In this document: piece after piece, positions 37,696 to 46,068 of the stretch | How the letters are laid out: each line of letters starts with the position of its first letter | Position numbering within the stretch: the first letter of the stretch is position 1 | Source of the DNA: Burkholderia aenigmatica | GTDB lineage: Bacteria > Pseudomonadota > Gammaproteobacteria > Burkholderiales > Burkholderiaceae | DNA: 64,000 nt | Direction of reading: 5' to 3' | Assembly: GCF_902499175.1 (NCBI RefSeq) | Contig: NZ_CABVQC010000009.1 | Location: 1 to 64,000 of the forward strand | Notes under the pieces: model-generated | Database searches by the model: none | Seen by the model: only the letters and a program-made list of their open reading frames with translations | Told to the model about the DNA's origin: nothing | Program-made: the position numbers and the translations under genes

Positions 37696-39147
37696 TCAGA
37701 ACGGATAGTGGCGCGGTGCGGTCTGCACCGTGATCCAGCGCAGGTCCGTGAACGCCGCGATGCCGGCCTTGCCGCCGAAGTGGCCGAAGCCGCTGTCCTT
37801 CACGCCGCCGAACGGCATCTGTGCCTCGTCGTGCACGGTCGGGCCGTTCACGTGGCAGATGCCCGATTCGATGCGTGCCGCGACGCGCATCGCACGCGCG
37901 ACGTCGCGGCTGAACACGGCCGACGACAGCCCGAACGCGTTGTCGTTCGCGCAACGGATCGCGGCCGCCTCGCCGTCGACGCGCACGATGCCCTTCACCG
38001 GGCCGAACGACTCTTCCGCGTAAATGCGCATCGCCGGTGTGACATGATCGAGCAGCGTGGCCGGGAACAGCGTGCTGTCGGCCTTGCCGCCGCACACGAG
38101 CGTCGCGCCGTGCGCGAGCGCATCGTCGATCAGCGCGTTGCAGCGCTCGACGGCCTTCAGGTCGATCAGCGAACCGAGCACGACGGGCCCGTTGCGCGGG
38201 TCGCCGAGCGGCAACGACGCGGCCTTGTCGGCGAGCTTCGCGACGAACGCGTCGGCAATCGATGCGTCGACCACGATGCGTTCGGTCGACATGCAGATCT
38301 GCCCGGAATTCGCGAACGCGCCGAACGCGGCCGCCGCGACCGCCGCGTCGAGATCGGCGTCGTCGAGCACGACGAACGGCGCCTTGCCGCCGAGTTCCAG
38401 CACTGACGGCTTCAGGTGGCGCGCGCACGCTTCGGCGACGATCCGGCCGACGCGCGTCGAGCCCGTGAAATTCACGCGACGCACGGCAGGATGCGCGATC
38501 AATGCATCGACGATGGCGCCCGCATCCTCGGGTGCGTTCGTCACGAAGTTGACGACGCCCGGCGGCAGGCCGGCCTCCTGCAGCGCCTCGACGATCAGCC
38601 CGTGCGTGACGGGACACAGCTCCGAGCCCTTCAGCACGACCGTGTTGCCGCACGCGAGCGGCAGCGCGAGCGCGCGCGTCGCGAGGATCACCGGCGCGTT
38701 CCACGGCGCGATGCCGAGCACGACGCCGGCCGGCTGCCGGACGCCCATCGCGAGCGAACCGGGCACGTCGGACGGGATCAGCTCGCCGCCGACCTGCGTG
38801 GTCAGCGACGCGGCCTCGATGAGCCCGCTCGCGGCAAGGTGCACGTTGAAGCCGGCCCACAGCGCGGAGGCGCCCGTCTCCGCCGCCATCGCGGCGACGA
38901 ACTGCTCGTGCTTCGCTTCGAGCGCGGCGGCCGCCTTCAGCAGCAGCGCGCGGCGTGCGCCGGGGCCGAGCGCGGCCCAGTCGGGAAATGCGCGGGCGGC
39001 CGCATCGGCCGCCGCGCGCGCGTCGTCGACGGTACACGCGGGCGCTTCGGACGCGACTTCGCCATCGAGCGGGTTGCGGCGCACGAAGGTCGCGCCACTG
39101 GATGAATGGCGGCGTTCGCCGCCGATCAGCATCGCTACGGTTTGCAT
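37696..39147 (-). CDS. NAD(P)-dependent aldehyde dehydrogenase, probably aromatic
   Basis: This aldehyde dehydrogenase of 483 residues has the cofactor region LGIAPWNAPVILATRAL, the catalytic Glu in LELGGKAPFVVLDDADLD and the catalytic Cys in NSGQICMSTERI. It resembles vanillin/salicylaldehyde/benzaldehyde dehydrogenases. In context it would oxidise the benzaldehyde made by the decarboxylase to benzoate. The ATG at 39147 has GGAGAAG upstream. It lies 29 bp after the decarboxylase stop and 14 bp before the PanE-family gene. Confidence 0.9.
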   Translation of the reverse strand: MQTVAMLIGGERRHSSSGATFVRRNPLDGEVASEAPACTVDDARAAADAAARAFPDWAALGPGARRALLLKAAAALEAKHEQFVAAMAAETGASALWAGFNVHLAASGLIEAASLTTQVGGELIPSDVPGSLAMGVRQPAGVVLGIAPWNAPVILATRALALPLACGNTVVLKGSELCPVTHGLIVEALQEAGLPPGVVNFVTNAPEDAGAIVDALIAHPAVRRVNFTGSTRVGRIVAEACARHLKPSVLELGGKAPFVVLDDADLDAAVAAAAFGAFANSGQICMSTERIVVDASIADAFVAKLADKAASLPLGDPRNGPVVLGSLIDLKAVERCNALIDDALAHGATLVCGGKADSTLFPATLLDHVTPAMRIYAEESFGPVKGIVRVDGEAAAIRCANDNAFGLSSAVFSRDVARAMRVAARIESGICHVNGPTVHDEAQMPFGGVKDSGFGHFGGKAGIAAFTDLRWITVQTAPRHYPF

Positions 39148-39176
39148 GACTTCTCCGGAAAGACGCGCAGCGCGCG

Positions 39177-40784
39177 TCAGGCAATCTCGACCTCGACGAC
39201 GACCGGCGTCGCGGCGCGCAGTGCGTCGGCCAGCGCGTCGCGCAGGTGCGCGGCAGCGGTCACGCGCACGCCGCGGCAGCCCATCCCTTGCGCAAGCGCG
39301 ACGAAATCCAGGTTCGGCAGATCGGTGCCCTGCACGGGGTCGTCCGGGCCGAAGCCGAACACCGGCGCGAAATCCTGCAGTGCCGCGTAACGGCGATTGT
39401 TCAGGATCACGAACGTGATCGGCAGCTTCAGTTGCGCGGCGCTCCACAACGCCTGAATCGAATACAGGCTCGAACCGTCGCCGATCAGCCCGATCACGCG
39501 CCGGCCCGGCTGCGCGAGCGCGACGCCGACGGCGGCCGGCATCCCGTAGCCGAGCCCGCCGCTGTCCATCGTGTAGAACGTGCCGCTGTGCGTGAACGGC
39601 AGGTGTTCCTGCATCACCGGCCGCGCGCTCGGCGCTTCCTCGACGACGATGTCGTGCGCGTCGCGCACGTCGGCGAGCGTCTGCAACGCGAACGCAACCG
39701 ATATGCGCTCGCCGGCGGCGGGTGGCTCGACACGCGCACGCGGCGGCCGCGGCGCGGGCATCGGCCGCTCGGGCGGCGCCGGGCGCGCGAGCAGGTCGCG
39801 CGCGGCGAGCCGCAGGTTGCCGACGACCGCGTCGCCCGACGGCGTCCACGCGGCGACGCCCGGATCGTCGACGAGCTGCACGAGCGTCGCACCGGGCGGC
39901 ACGTGCGGGCCGAAGCCCTCGATGTGATAGGTGAACGCAGGCGCGCCGAACGCAAACACGAGGTCGTGCCCGTCGAGCCGCGCGACGATCTTCTCGCGGA
40001 TCGCGGGCAGGAAACCGGCGAAGAGCGGATGGTCCTCGGGGAAACTGCAGCGCCCCGACATCGGCGCGACGTACACGCGTGCACGGTGCCGCTCGGCGAG
40101 CCGCACGACCTCGTCCCACGCACCGGCGCGATCGACCGCCGCACCGACCACGAACGCGGGACGCCGCGCGGCGTCGAGCGCGTCGCCGAGCCGCGCGAGC
40201 GCATCGGGATCGGGCCGCACGACGCTGCTGACGTCGCGGTGCGGCAGCAGCTCGGCCGGTTGATCCCAGTCGTCGACCGGGATCGACACGAACACGGGGC
40301 CGCGCGGTTCCTGCATCGCAATGCGATACGCACGCGCGATCGCGGCCGGCACGTCCTGCGCGCGCGCGGGCTCGATGCTCCACTTCACGTACGGCTTCGG
40401 CAGCTCGGCGGCCTGCGTCGCGCCAAGAAACGGGTCGAACGGCAGGATCGCGCGCGCCTGCTGGCCCGCGGTGACGATCAGCGGCGTGCGGTTCTTGAAG
40501 GCGGTGAAGAGATTGCCCATCGCGTTGCCGACGCCGGCCGCCGAATGCAGGTTGACGACCGCCGCATTGCCGGTGGCCTGCGCATGGCCGTCGGCCATCC
40601 CGACCACGACGGCTTCATGCAAACCGAGCACGTAGCGGAAATCGTCGGGGAAGTCGCGGAACATCGGCAGCTCGGTCGAGCCGGGGTTGCCGAACACGCG
40701 GTCGATGCCGAACTGGCGAAGCAGGTCGATCACCGCATCGCGAACGGTGATCGATGCGGCGGAAGGGGACGAATGGCCGGACAT
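39177..40784 (-). CDS. mdlC: Benzoylformate decarboxylase
   Basis: This thiamine-diphosphate enzyme converts benzoylformate to benzaldehyde and CO2. The 535-residue protein follows Pseudomonas putida BFD closely: FGNPGSTELPMFRDFPDDFR with the active-site Ser36, the activating Glu57 in HEAVVVG, His80 in NLHSAAG and a later His in AFTYHIEG matching the BFD His281 region. The ThDP/Mg site is GDGSSLYSIQALWSAAQ followed by ILNN. All key residues for BFD (Ser26, His70, His281 in P. putida numbering) have counterparts. The start is set at 40784. It is the first gene of the operon. Confidence 0.9.
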   Translation of the reverse strand: MSGHSSPSAASITVRDAVIDLLRQFGIDRVFGNPGSTELPMFRDFPDDFRYVLGLHEAVVVGMADGHAQATGNAAVVNLHSAAGVGNAMGNLFTAFKNRTPLIVTAGQQARAILPFDPFLGATQAAELPKPYVKWSIEPARAQDVPAAIARAYRIAMQEPRGPVFVSIPVDDWDQPAELLPHRDVSSVVRPDPDALARLGDALDAARRPAFVVGAAVDRAGAWDEVVRLAERHRARVYVAPMSGRCSFPEDHPLFAGFLPAIREKIVARLDGHDLVFAFGAPAFTYHIEGFGPHVPPGATLVQLVDDPGVAAWTPSGDAVVGNLRLAARDLLARPAPPERPMPAPRPPRARVEPPAAGERISVAFALQTLADVRDAHDIVVEEAPSARPVMQEHLPFTHSGTFYTMDSGGLGYGMPAAVGVALAQPGRRVIGLIGDGSSLYSIQALWSAAQLKLPITFVILNNRRYAALQDFAPVFGFGPDDPVQGTDLPNLDFVALAQGMGCRGVRVTAAAHLRDALADALRAATPVVVEVEIA

Positions 40785-40816
40785 GCTCGGCGCTCCTCGG
40801 TGGCTTGGCGGTTTCC

Positions 40817-40851
40817 ACAGTATCGAAGCGCAACCCATTCTCGGATACTGT
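40817..40851. promoter_or_regulatory. Inverted repeat between mdlC and the divergent LysR gene
   Basis: ACAGTATC (40817-40824) and GATACTGT (40844-40851) are perfect 8-bp arms separated by 19 bp. They fill most of the 97-bp space between the two divergent start codons, which is where a LysR protein controlling mdlC should bind. The spacing is wider than the classical T-N11-A box, so each arm may be part of a larger site. Confidence 0.55.
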
Positions 40852-40881
40852 ATTTTCTGCGATAAGCCATTACATTCCGGC

Positions 40882-41793
40882 ATGACTTTCGATCTCCGAC
40901 AATTGCGCGCCTTCACGACGATCGTCGCGTGCGGCAGCCTCGGCCGCGCCGCCGAAGCGCTGCACGTGACGCAACCGGCGCTGAGCCGGATCCTGAAGCG
41001 GCTCGAGGACCAGGTCGGTGCGCCCTTGTTCGAGCGTCACTCGAAGGGCGTCCAGCTCACCGCGTTCGGCGAGGCCCTGCTGCCGCACGCGACGCTGCTG
41101 CAGCACGAAGCCGAGCACGCGCGCGAGGAACTCGACGCGATGCGCGGGTTCGCGAAGGGCACGATCAAGGTCGGTACCGTGGGCAGCATCGCGAGCCTCG
41201 TGCTGCCGGTCGCGGTGGGCCGCGTGCTCGACCGCTGGCCGAACCTGCGCGTCGAGATCATCGAAGGCGTGTGGGACCGGCTCGCCGAAGGGCTGAACAA
41301 GCACGAGATCGATCTCGCGCTGTCCGCGCACGGGCCCGACACCGGCGAGATCGTCGCGATTCCCGAGTGCCGCTGGGAAGATCGCAGCCATATCGTTGCG
41401 GCGCCGCACCATCCGCTGCGTGCGCTCGGCCGCGCGCCGACGCTCGCCGATACGCTGCACGCGCGCTGGGCGATTCCGCCGCGCGGCACGGCGCCGTTCG
41501 ACCACATGCGCGCGACCTTCGACGCGCACGGGCTCGCGCTGCCCGACATCGCGGTCGAGACACGCTCGGTCACGACATTGAAGAGCCTCGTCGCGCATGC
41601 CGGCTTCCTGAGCTGGATGGCCGAGCCGATGTACGGCGCCGAGCAGCGGGCCGGCACGATCGACACGCTGCCCGTGCGCGAGGTCGTCGCGGTGCGCACG
41701 CTCACCGCGTTCCGGCGCCGTCACGGCATCCTGCCGGGGCCGGCCGGCAAACTGCTCGAGGAACTCGTCGCGTTGACGCGTAAAGGACGCTGA
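40882..41793 (+). CDS. LysR-family regulator, probable regulator of the mdlC operon
   Basis: This 303-residue LysR-type regulator has an N-terminal helix-turn-helix (LRQLRAFTTIVACGSLGRAAEALHVTQPALSRILKRLE in sections about 5-42) and a C-terminal effector domain (GTIKVGTVGSIASLVLPVAVG onward). It is divergent from mdlC with a shared inverted repeat in between, the usual layout for a LysR regulator and its target. The likely inducer is a pathway compound such as mandelate or benzoylformate, which is inference. Confidence 0.9.
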   Translation: MTFDLRQLRAFTTIVACGSLGRAAEALHVTQPALSRILKRLEDQVGAPLFERHSKGVQLTAFGEALLPHATLLQHEAEHAREELDAMRGFAKGTIKVGTVGSIASLVLPVAVGRVLDRWPNLRVEIIEGVWDRLAEGLNKHEIDLALSAHGPDTGEIVAIPECRWEDRSHIVAAPHHPLRALGRAPTLADTLHARWAIPPRGTAPFDHMRATFDAHGLALPDIAVETRSVTTLKSLVAHAGFLSWMAEPMYGAEQRAGTIDTLPVREVVAVRTLTAFRRRHGILPGPAGKLLEELVALTRKGR

Positions 41794-41888
41794 CGGCACT
41801 TTCCGCGCCGGCCGCCTGTTCGCGCCCTCCCCGCACTGCCCTGCCCGGGCGCCGCCGCAGCGCACCATCGAAATGCCGTTTCCCCGCC

Positions 41889-41949
41889 TTGACTTTCGCT
41901 CGTCCGAATACGATCATTCGCTCACGCAAAGAGCAAATGATCGTATTCG
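41889..41949 (+). promoter_or_regulatory. Promoter/operator module 1, upstream of dalD
   Basis: TTGACT (41889-41894), 17 bp, then GATCAT (41912-41917) form the likely promoter. The -10 lies inside a long inverted repeat with 19-bp arms at 41905-41923 and 41931-41949 (one mismatch, 7-bp loop). The core is CGATCATTCG...GAGCAAATGATCG. The same arrangement recurs at 57852-57906. A regulator bound here would block RNA polymerase, or activate from a downstream site if unusual. The dalD ATG is 66 bp beyond the repeat. Confidence 0.8.
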
Positions 41950-42015
41950 TCAAATACGTCGAGCACGTCGGTCTCATTCGACAGGAAAGAGTCAGGCACG
42001 AACAGGAGACACCGG

Positions 42016-43410
42016 ATGAGCGCATCGCCCTCCGCCCGCACGCCCGTGCTGCTGCACATCGGCGCGGGCTCGTTTCACCGCGCGCACCAGGCGTGGTATC
42101 TGCATCGCGTGAACGCGGCCGTCCCGGCCGACGAGCGCTGGTCGCTGACCGTCGGCAACATCCGCGACGACATGCACGCGACGATGGACGCGCTCGCCGC
42201 GCAGCACGGCGCCTACACGCTCGAAACCGTCACGCCGCAAGGCGAGCGCGCGTACGAGACGATCCGCGCGATCACGCGCGTGCTGCCGTGGTCGATCGAT
42301 CTCGCCGCACTGATCGACGCCGGCGCCGATCCGGCGTGCCGGATCGTGTCGTTCACCGTTACCGAAGGCGGCTACTACCTCGACGAACACAACCGGCTCG
42401 ACCTCGCGAACGCCGATCTCGCGGCCGACCTGCAGGGCGCGCGCACGACGCTGTACGGTGCGCTCGCCGCGCTGCTCGCCGAACGCGTGAAGCGCGGCGC
42501 GGGCCCGCTCACGCTGCAGAGCTGCGACAACCTGCGCAACAACGGCGCGCGCTTTCGCGCGGGGATGCGCGAGTTCCTCGAACGGCGCGGGCTGACCGAC
42601 CTGCTCGCGTGGTTCGATGCGAACGTTGCCACGCCGAGCGCGATGGTCGACCGCATCACGCCACGCCCGACCGCCGACGTGCGCGAGCGCGTGCTGGCGG
42701 CCACCGGCATCGACGACGCGTGCCCCGTGATGGGCGAATCGTTCATCCAGTGGGTGATCGAGGACCGCTTCGCGGCCGGCCGGCCGCGCTGGGAGCTGGC
42801 GGGCGCCGAACTCGTCGACGATGTACATCCGTACGAGGAAGCGAAGATCCGCATCCTCAACGCTACGCACAGCTGCATCGCGTGGGCCGGCACGCTCGCG
42901 GGCCACACCTATATCCACGAAGGCACGCATGACGCGGCGATCCGCCGCTTCGCGCACGACTACGTGACGCAGGACGTGATCCCGTGCCTCACGCCGAGCC
43001 CGCTCGATCTCGCGCGCTACCGGGACGTCGTGCTCGAACGCTTCGGCAACCCGTACGTGCTCGACACGAACCAGCGCGTCGCGGCCGACGGCTTCTCGAA
43101 GATCCCAGGCTTCATCGCGCCGACGCTCGTCGAATCGTTCGCACGCGGCGCGGCGCCGGTCGCCACCGCCGTATTGCCCGCGCTGTTCCTGCGCTTTCTC
43201 GAACGCTGGGCGAGCGGCACCTTGCCGTACGCGTACCAGGACGGCGTGATGGACGAAAGCGCCGCGCGGGCGATCGTCGGGGCCGACGACCCGGTCGTCG
43301 CGCTGTGCGCGAGCCGCGCGCTGTGGGGCTCGCTCGCCGGCAACGCGGCGCTGTTCGAGGCGCTGCGCGGCGGACTCTGGCGCGTCGACGCATGGCTCGC
43401 GGCTCGCTGA
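42016..43410 (+). CDS. dalD: D-arabinitol 4-dehydrogenase (mannitol dehydrogenase family)
   Basis: The enzyme oxidises D-arabinitol to D-xylulose with NAD+. The 464-residue protein is of the polyol-specific long-chain dehydrogenase family. From memory it matches Klebsiella DalD closely: LHIGAGSFHRAHQAWYLHR, FTVTEGGYYLDEHNRLD, VMGESFIQWVIEDRF, YEEAKIRILNATHSCIAWAGTL with the catalytic Lys-x(4)-Asn-x(2)-His, and TNQRVAADGFSKIP. A CAGGAGA ribosome-binding site precedes the ATG. It heads the left arm of the polyol locus and is followed by a xylulokinase, which uses its product. Confidence 0.9.
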   Translation: MSASPSARTPVLLHIGAGSFHRAHQAWYLHRVNAAVPADERWSLTVGNIRDDMHATMDALAAQHGAYTLETVTPQGERAYETIRAITRVLPWSIDLAALIDAGADPACRIVSFTVTEGGYYLDEHNRLDLANADLAADLQGARTTLYGALAALLAERVKRGAGPLTLQSCDNLRNNGARFRAGMREFLERRGLTDLLAWFDANVATPSAMVDRITPRPTADVRERVLAATGIDDACPVMGESFIQWVIEDRFAAGRPRWELAGAELVDDVHPYEEAKIRILNATHSCIAWAGTLAGHTYIHEGTHDAAIRRFAHDYVTQDVIPCLTPSPLDLARYRDVVLERFGNPYVLDTNQRVAADGFSKIPGFIAPTLVESFARGAAPVATAVLPALFLRFLERWASGTLPYAYQDGVMDESAARAIVGADDPVVALCASRALWGSLAGNAALFEALRGGLWRVDAWLAAR

Positions 43411-43493
43411 CGCACATCCGGGCGAACCTGCCTTGGCACGTGCGCGGCGGCGCGGCTAAAGTAGCGACTCCCCACTGACGGAACGGATCGCTC

Positions 43494-44975
43494 ATGTATC
43501 TCGGCATCGACCTCGGCACCTCGGAAGTGAAGGTGTTGCTGCTCGCCCCGGACGGCACGGTCGTCGGCACCGCCGGCTCGCCGTTCACCGTGTCGCGACC
43601 GCATCCGCGCTGGGCCGAACAGCATCCGGACGACTGGTGGCAAGGTACGCTCGCCGCGCTCGCCGCCCTGCGCGAGCGGCATCCGCACGAATTCGCGGCC
43701 GTGCGCGGCATCGGCCTGTCGGGCCAGATGCACGGCGCCGTGCTGCTCGGCCGCGACGATCGCGTGCTGCGCCCCGCGATCCTGTGGAACGACATGCGCT
43801 GCGCCGACGAATGCGCGCTGCTCACCGAACGCGCGCCCGATCTCCACGCACTGGCGGGCAATCTCGCGATGCCGGGCTTCACCGCGCCGAAACTGCTGTG
43901 GGTCGCGAAGCACGAACCCGCCGTGTTCGCGGCGACCGCCTGCGTGCTGATGCCGAAGGACTACCTGCGGTTCCGGCTGACCGGCGCGAAGGTGTCCGAT
44001 CCCTCCGACGCGGCCGGCACGCTGTGGCTCGACGTCGCGCGCCGCGACTGGTCCGACGCGCTGCTCGCCGCGTGCGGGATGACGCGCGACCAGATGCCCC
44101 GCATCGTCGAAGGCAATGCGCCGTCCGGCACGCTGCGCGCGGATGTCGCACGCGAACTCGGGCTGTCGGAAGCCGTCGTGGTGGCCGGCGGCGGCGGCGA
44201 CAACGCGACGAGCGCGCTCGGCATCGGCGCGATCCACGCGGGCGACGGCTTCGTGTCGCTCGGTACGTCGGGCGTGCTGAGCGTGGTCGGCGACCGCTTC
44301 ATGCCGAACTCCGCATCGGCCGTGCATGCGTTCTGCCACGCGATTCCCGATCGCTGGCAATTGATGAGCGTCGTGCTGTCGGCCGCGAGCTGCCTGCGCT
44401 GGGTCTGCAAGCTGACCGGCACCGACGAGCCCGCGCTGCTCGCCGAAGTCGAAGCGCTCGACGCCGACTCACTCGCGACGGCCCCGCTGTTCCTGCCCTA
44501 CCTGTCCGGCGAGCGCACGCCGCACAACGATCCGTACGCGCAGGGCGTGTTCTTCGGGATGACGCATGCGACCGAACGCGCGCATCTCGGCTACGCGGTG
44601 CTCGAAGGCGTGACGCTCGGCCTCGCCGACGGCCTCGACGCGCTGCATGCGGCCGGCGTCGAAACCGACCAGCTGTCGCTGATCGGCGGCGGCGCGCGCA
44701 GCGCGTTCTGGGCGCAACTGATCGCCGATGCGCTGAACGTGCGCACGCGCCAGCACGGCGGCGGCGAAACGGGCGCGGCACTCGGCGCGGCGCGGCTCGG
44801 CTGGCTGGCCGTCGGCGGCGATCCGCATGCGGTGCTGACCAAGCCGCCGGTGCGTGCCGAATACGCGCCGGATGCCGCCCGCCATGCGCTGCTGCGCGAA
44901 CGCCTCGATGCGTTCCGCGCGCTGTACCGCCACGTGCGGCCGCTGTACGAACCGTCGCGCGCACGGCTCGCGTAA
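43494..44975 (+). CDS. xylB: Xylulokinase
   Basis: XylB phosphorylates D-xylulose to D-xylulose 5-phosphate, feeding the pentose phosphate pathway. The 493-residue FGGY-family kinase starts MYLGIDLGTSEVKVLLL with the first phosphate motif. It also has the xylulokinase signature GLSGQMHGAVLL, WNDMRCADE, the catalytic Asp in GGGGDNATSALG, and LIGGGARSAFWAQLIADAL for the adenosine pocket. It lies 83 bp after dalD in the same direction, forming the D-arabinitol pathway. A second family member is cut by the window end. Confidence 0.93.
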   Translation: MYLGIDLGTSEVKVLLLAPDGTVVGTAGSPFTVSRPHPRWAEQHPDDWWQGTLAALAALRERHPHEFAAVRGIGLSGQMHGAVLLGRDDRVLRPAILWNDMRCADECALLTERAPDLHALAGNLAMPGFTAPKLLWVAKHEPAVFAATACVLMPKDYLRFRLTGAKVSDPSDAAGTLWLDVARRDWSDALLAACGMTRDQMPRIVEGNAPSGTLRADVARELGLSEAVVVAGGGGDNATSALGIGAIHAGDGFVSLGTSGVLSVVGDRFMPNSASAVHAFCHAIPDRWQLMSVVLSAASCLRWVCKLTGTDEPALLAEVEALDADSLATAPLFLPYLSGERTPHNDPYAQGVFFGMTHATERAHLGYAVLEGVTLGLADGLDALHAAGVETDQLSLIGGGARSAFWAQLIADALNVRTRQHGGGETGAALGAARLGWLAVGGDPHAVLTKPPVRAEYAPDAARHALLRERLDAFRALYRHVRPLYEPSRARLA

Positions 44976-45076
44976 GCGCCCGCAGGTCACGCGCGCCGGC
45001 CGGCGGCCAGGTGCGCGACATGCGGTACAGTGGATGCCGTCATGCGGCCCGCCCAGATCCAAACCGAATCGCTATC

Positions 45077-46033
45077 GTGTCCAAGTCCTCAGAAAAACTC
45101 GATCTCGCCACGCGTGCCGCGTGGCTCTACTACGTCGCGGGCGACACGCAGAACGAAATCGCGGAAAAGCTGCAGGTGTCGCGCCCGGTCGCGCAGCGCC
45201 TCGTCGCATTCGCAGTCGAGAAGAACCTGATCCGCGTGCGTGTCGACCACCAGCTCGCCGACTGTCTCGATCTCGGCGCGCAGCTGTCGAAGCGCTACGG
45301 CCTCGCGATGTGCGAAGTCGTGCCCGTCGATGCCGATGCACCCGACGCGATCGACCGCAAGCTCGCAGTCGCCGGCGCGCAGGTGATGGAGCGCTACCTG
45401 AACGAAACGCGGCCGATGGTCATCGCGGTCAGCAGCGGCCGGACGCTGAAAGCCGCGGTCGCGCAGATCGCGCAGATCGACCGGCCGCAGCACCGGCTCG
45501 TGTCGATGGTCGGCGCGATCGCGGCCGACGGTTCGTCGAACCGCTACGACGTCGCGCAGTACATCTCCGAGAAAACCGGCAGCAAGCACTTCCTGCTGCC
45601 CGCGCCGCTGTTCGCCGACAGCGACGTCGAGCGCGCGCAGTGGTGCAATCACCGGCTGTACCGGATCGTCGAGGCGCTGTCGGGCAAGGCCGATGTCGCG
45701 TTCGTCGGGATCGGCAACATCGGCCCGCACTGCCCGCTCTACGAGGACGGCTTCATCACCGAACAGGAACGCGACGAGATGACCGCGCTCGGCGCGGTGG
45801 CCGAGCTGCTCGGCGTGCCGATCGATGCGCAGGGCACGCAGATCGCCGTATCGACGAGCGCGCGCGTGACGAGCGTGTCGCTCGCCACGCCGCCGAAGCG
45901 CCCGACGATCGCGTTCGCCGGCGGCCCGAAGAAACGCGATGCGGTGATCGCCGCATTGCGCGGCGGCTGGCTGTCGGGGCTCGTCACCGACGAGACCTGC
46001 GCGCGCGCCGCGCTCGACGCGAAGGCGGCCTGA
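45077..46033 (+). CDS. SorC/DeoR-type sugar-responsive transcriptional regulator
   Basis: This 318-residue regulator has an N-terminal helix-turn-helix (about 24-46, TQNEIAEKLQVSRPVAQRL) and a sugar-phosphate-isomerase-like effector domain (VIAVSSGRTLKAAVAQI, VSMVGAIAADGSSNRYDV, VAFVGIGNIGP) typical of SorC. I chose the GTG at 45077; an ATG at 45020 is an alternative, and neither has a strong ribosome-binding site. As the last gene of the dalD arm it is the best candidate for binding the two matching operators. SorC family members act as repressors or activators responding to sugar phosphates. Confidence 0.9.
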   Translation: MSKSSEKLDLATRAAWLYYVAGDTQNEIAEKLQVSRPVAQRLVAFAVEKNLIRVRVDHQLADCLDLGAQLSKRYGLAMCEVVPVDADAPDAIDRKLAVAGAQVMERYLNETRPMVIAVSSGRTLKAAVAQIAQIDRPQHRLVSMVGAIAADGSSNRYDVAQYISEKTGSKHFLLPAPLFADSDVERAQWCNHRLYRIVEALSGKADVAFVGIGNIGPHCPLYEDGFITEQERDEMTALGAVAELLGVPIDAQGTQIAVSTSARVTSVSLATPPKRPTIAFAGGPKKRDAVIAALRGGWLSGLVTDETCARAALDAKAA

Positions 46034-46068
46034 CGTCGAAGCCGCGCACGGCGCGCGGCAGCAAACGC

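Noticed and set aside
36737..40383. Very long - strand frames spanning the PanE-family, ALDH and mdlC genes
   Set aside because: Only the portions after internal starts carry conserved motifs; the extended N-terminal parts are out-of-frame readings of the neighbouring gene.
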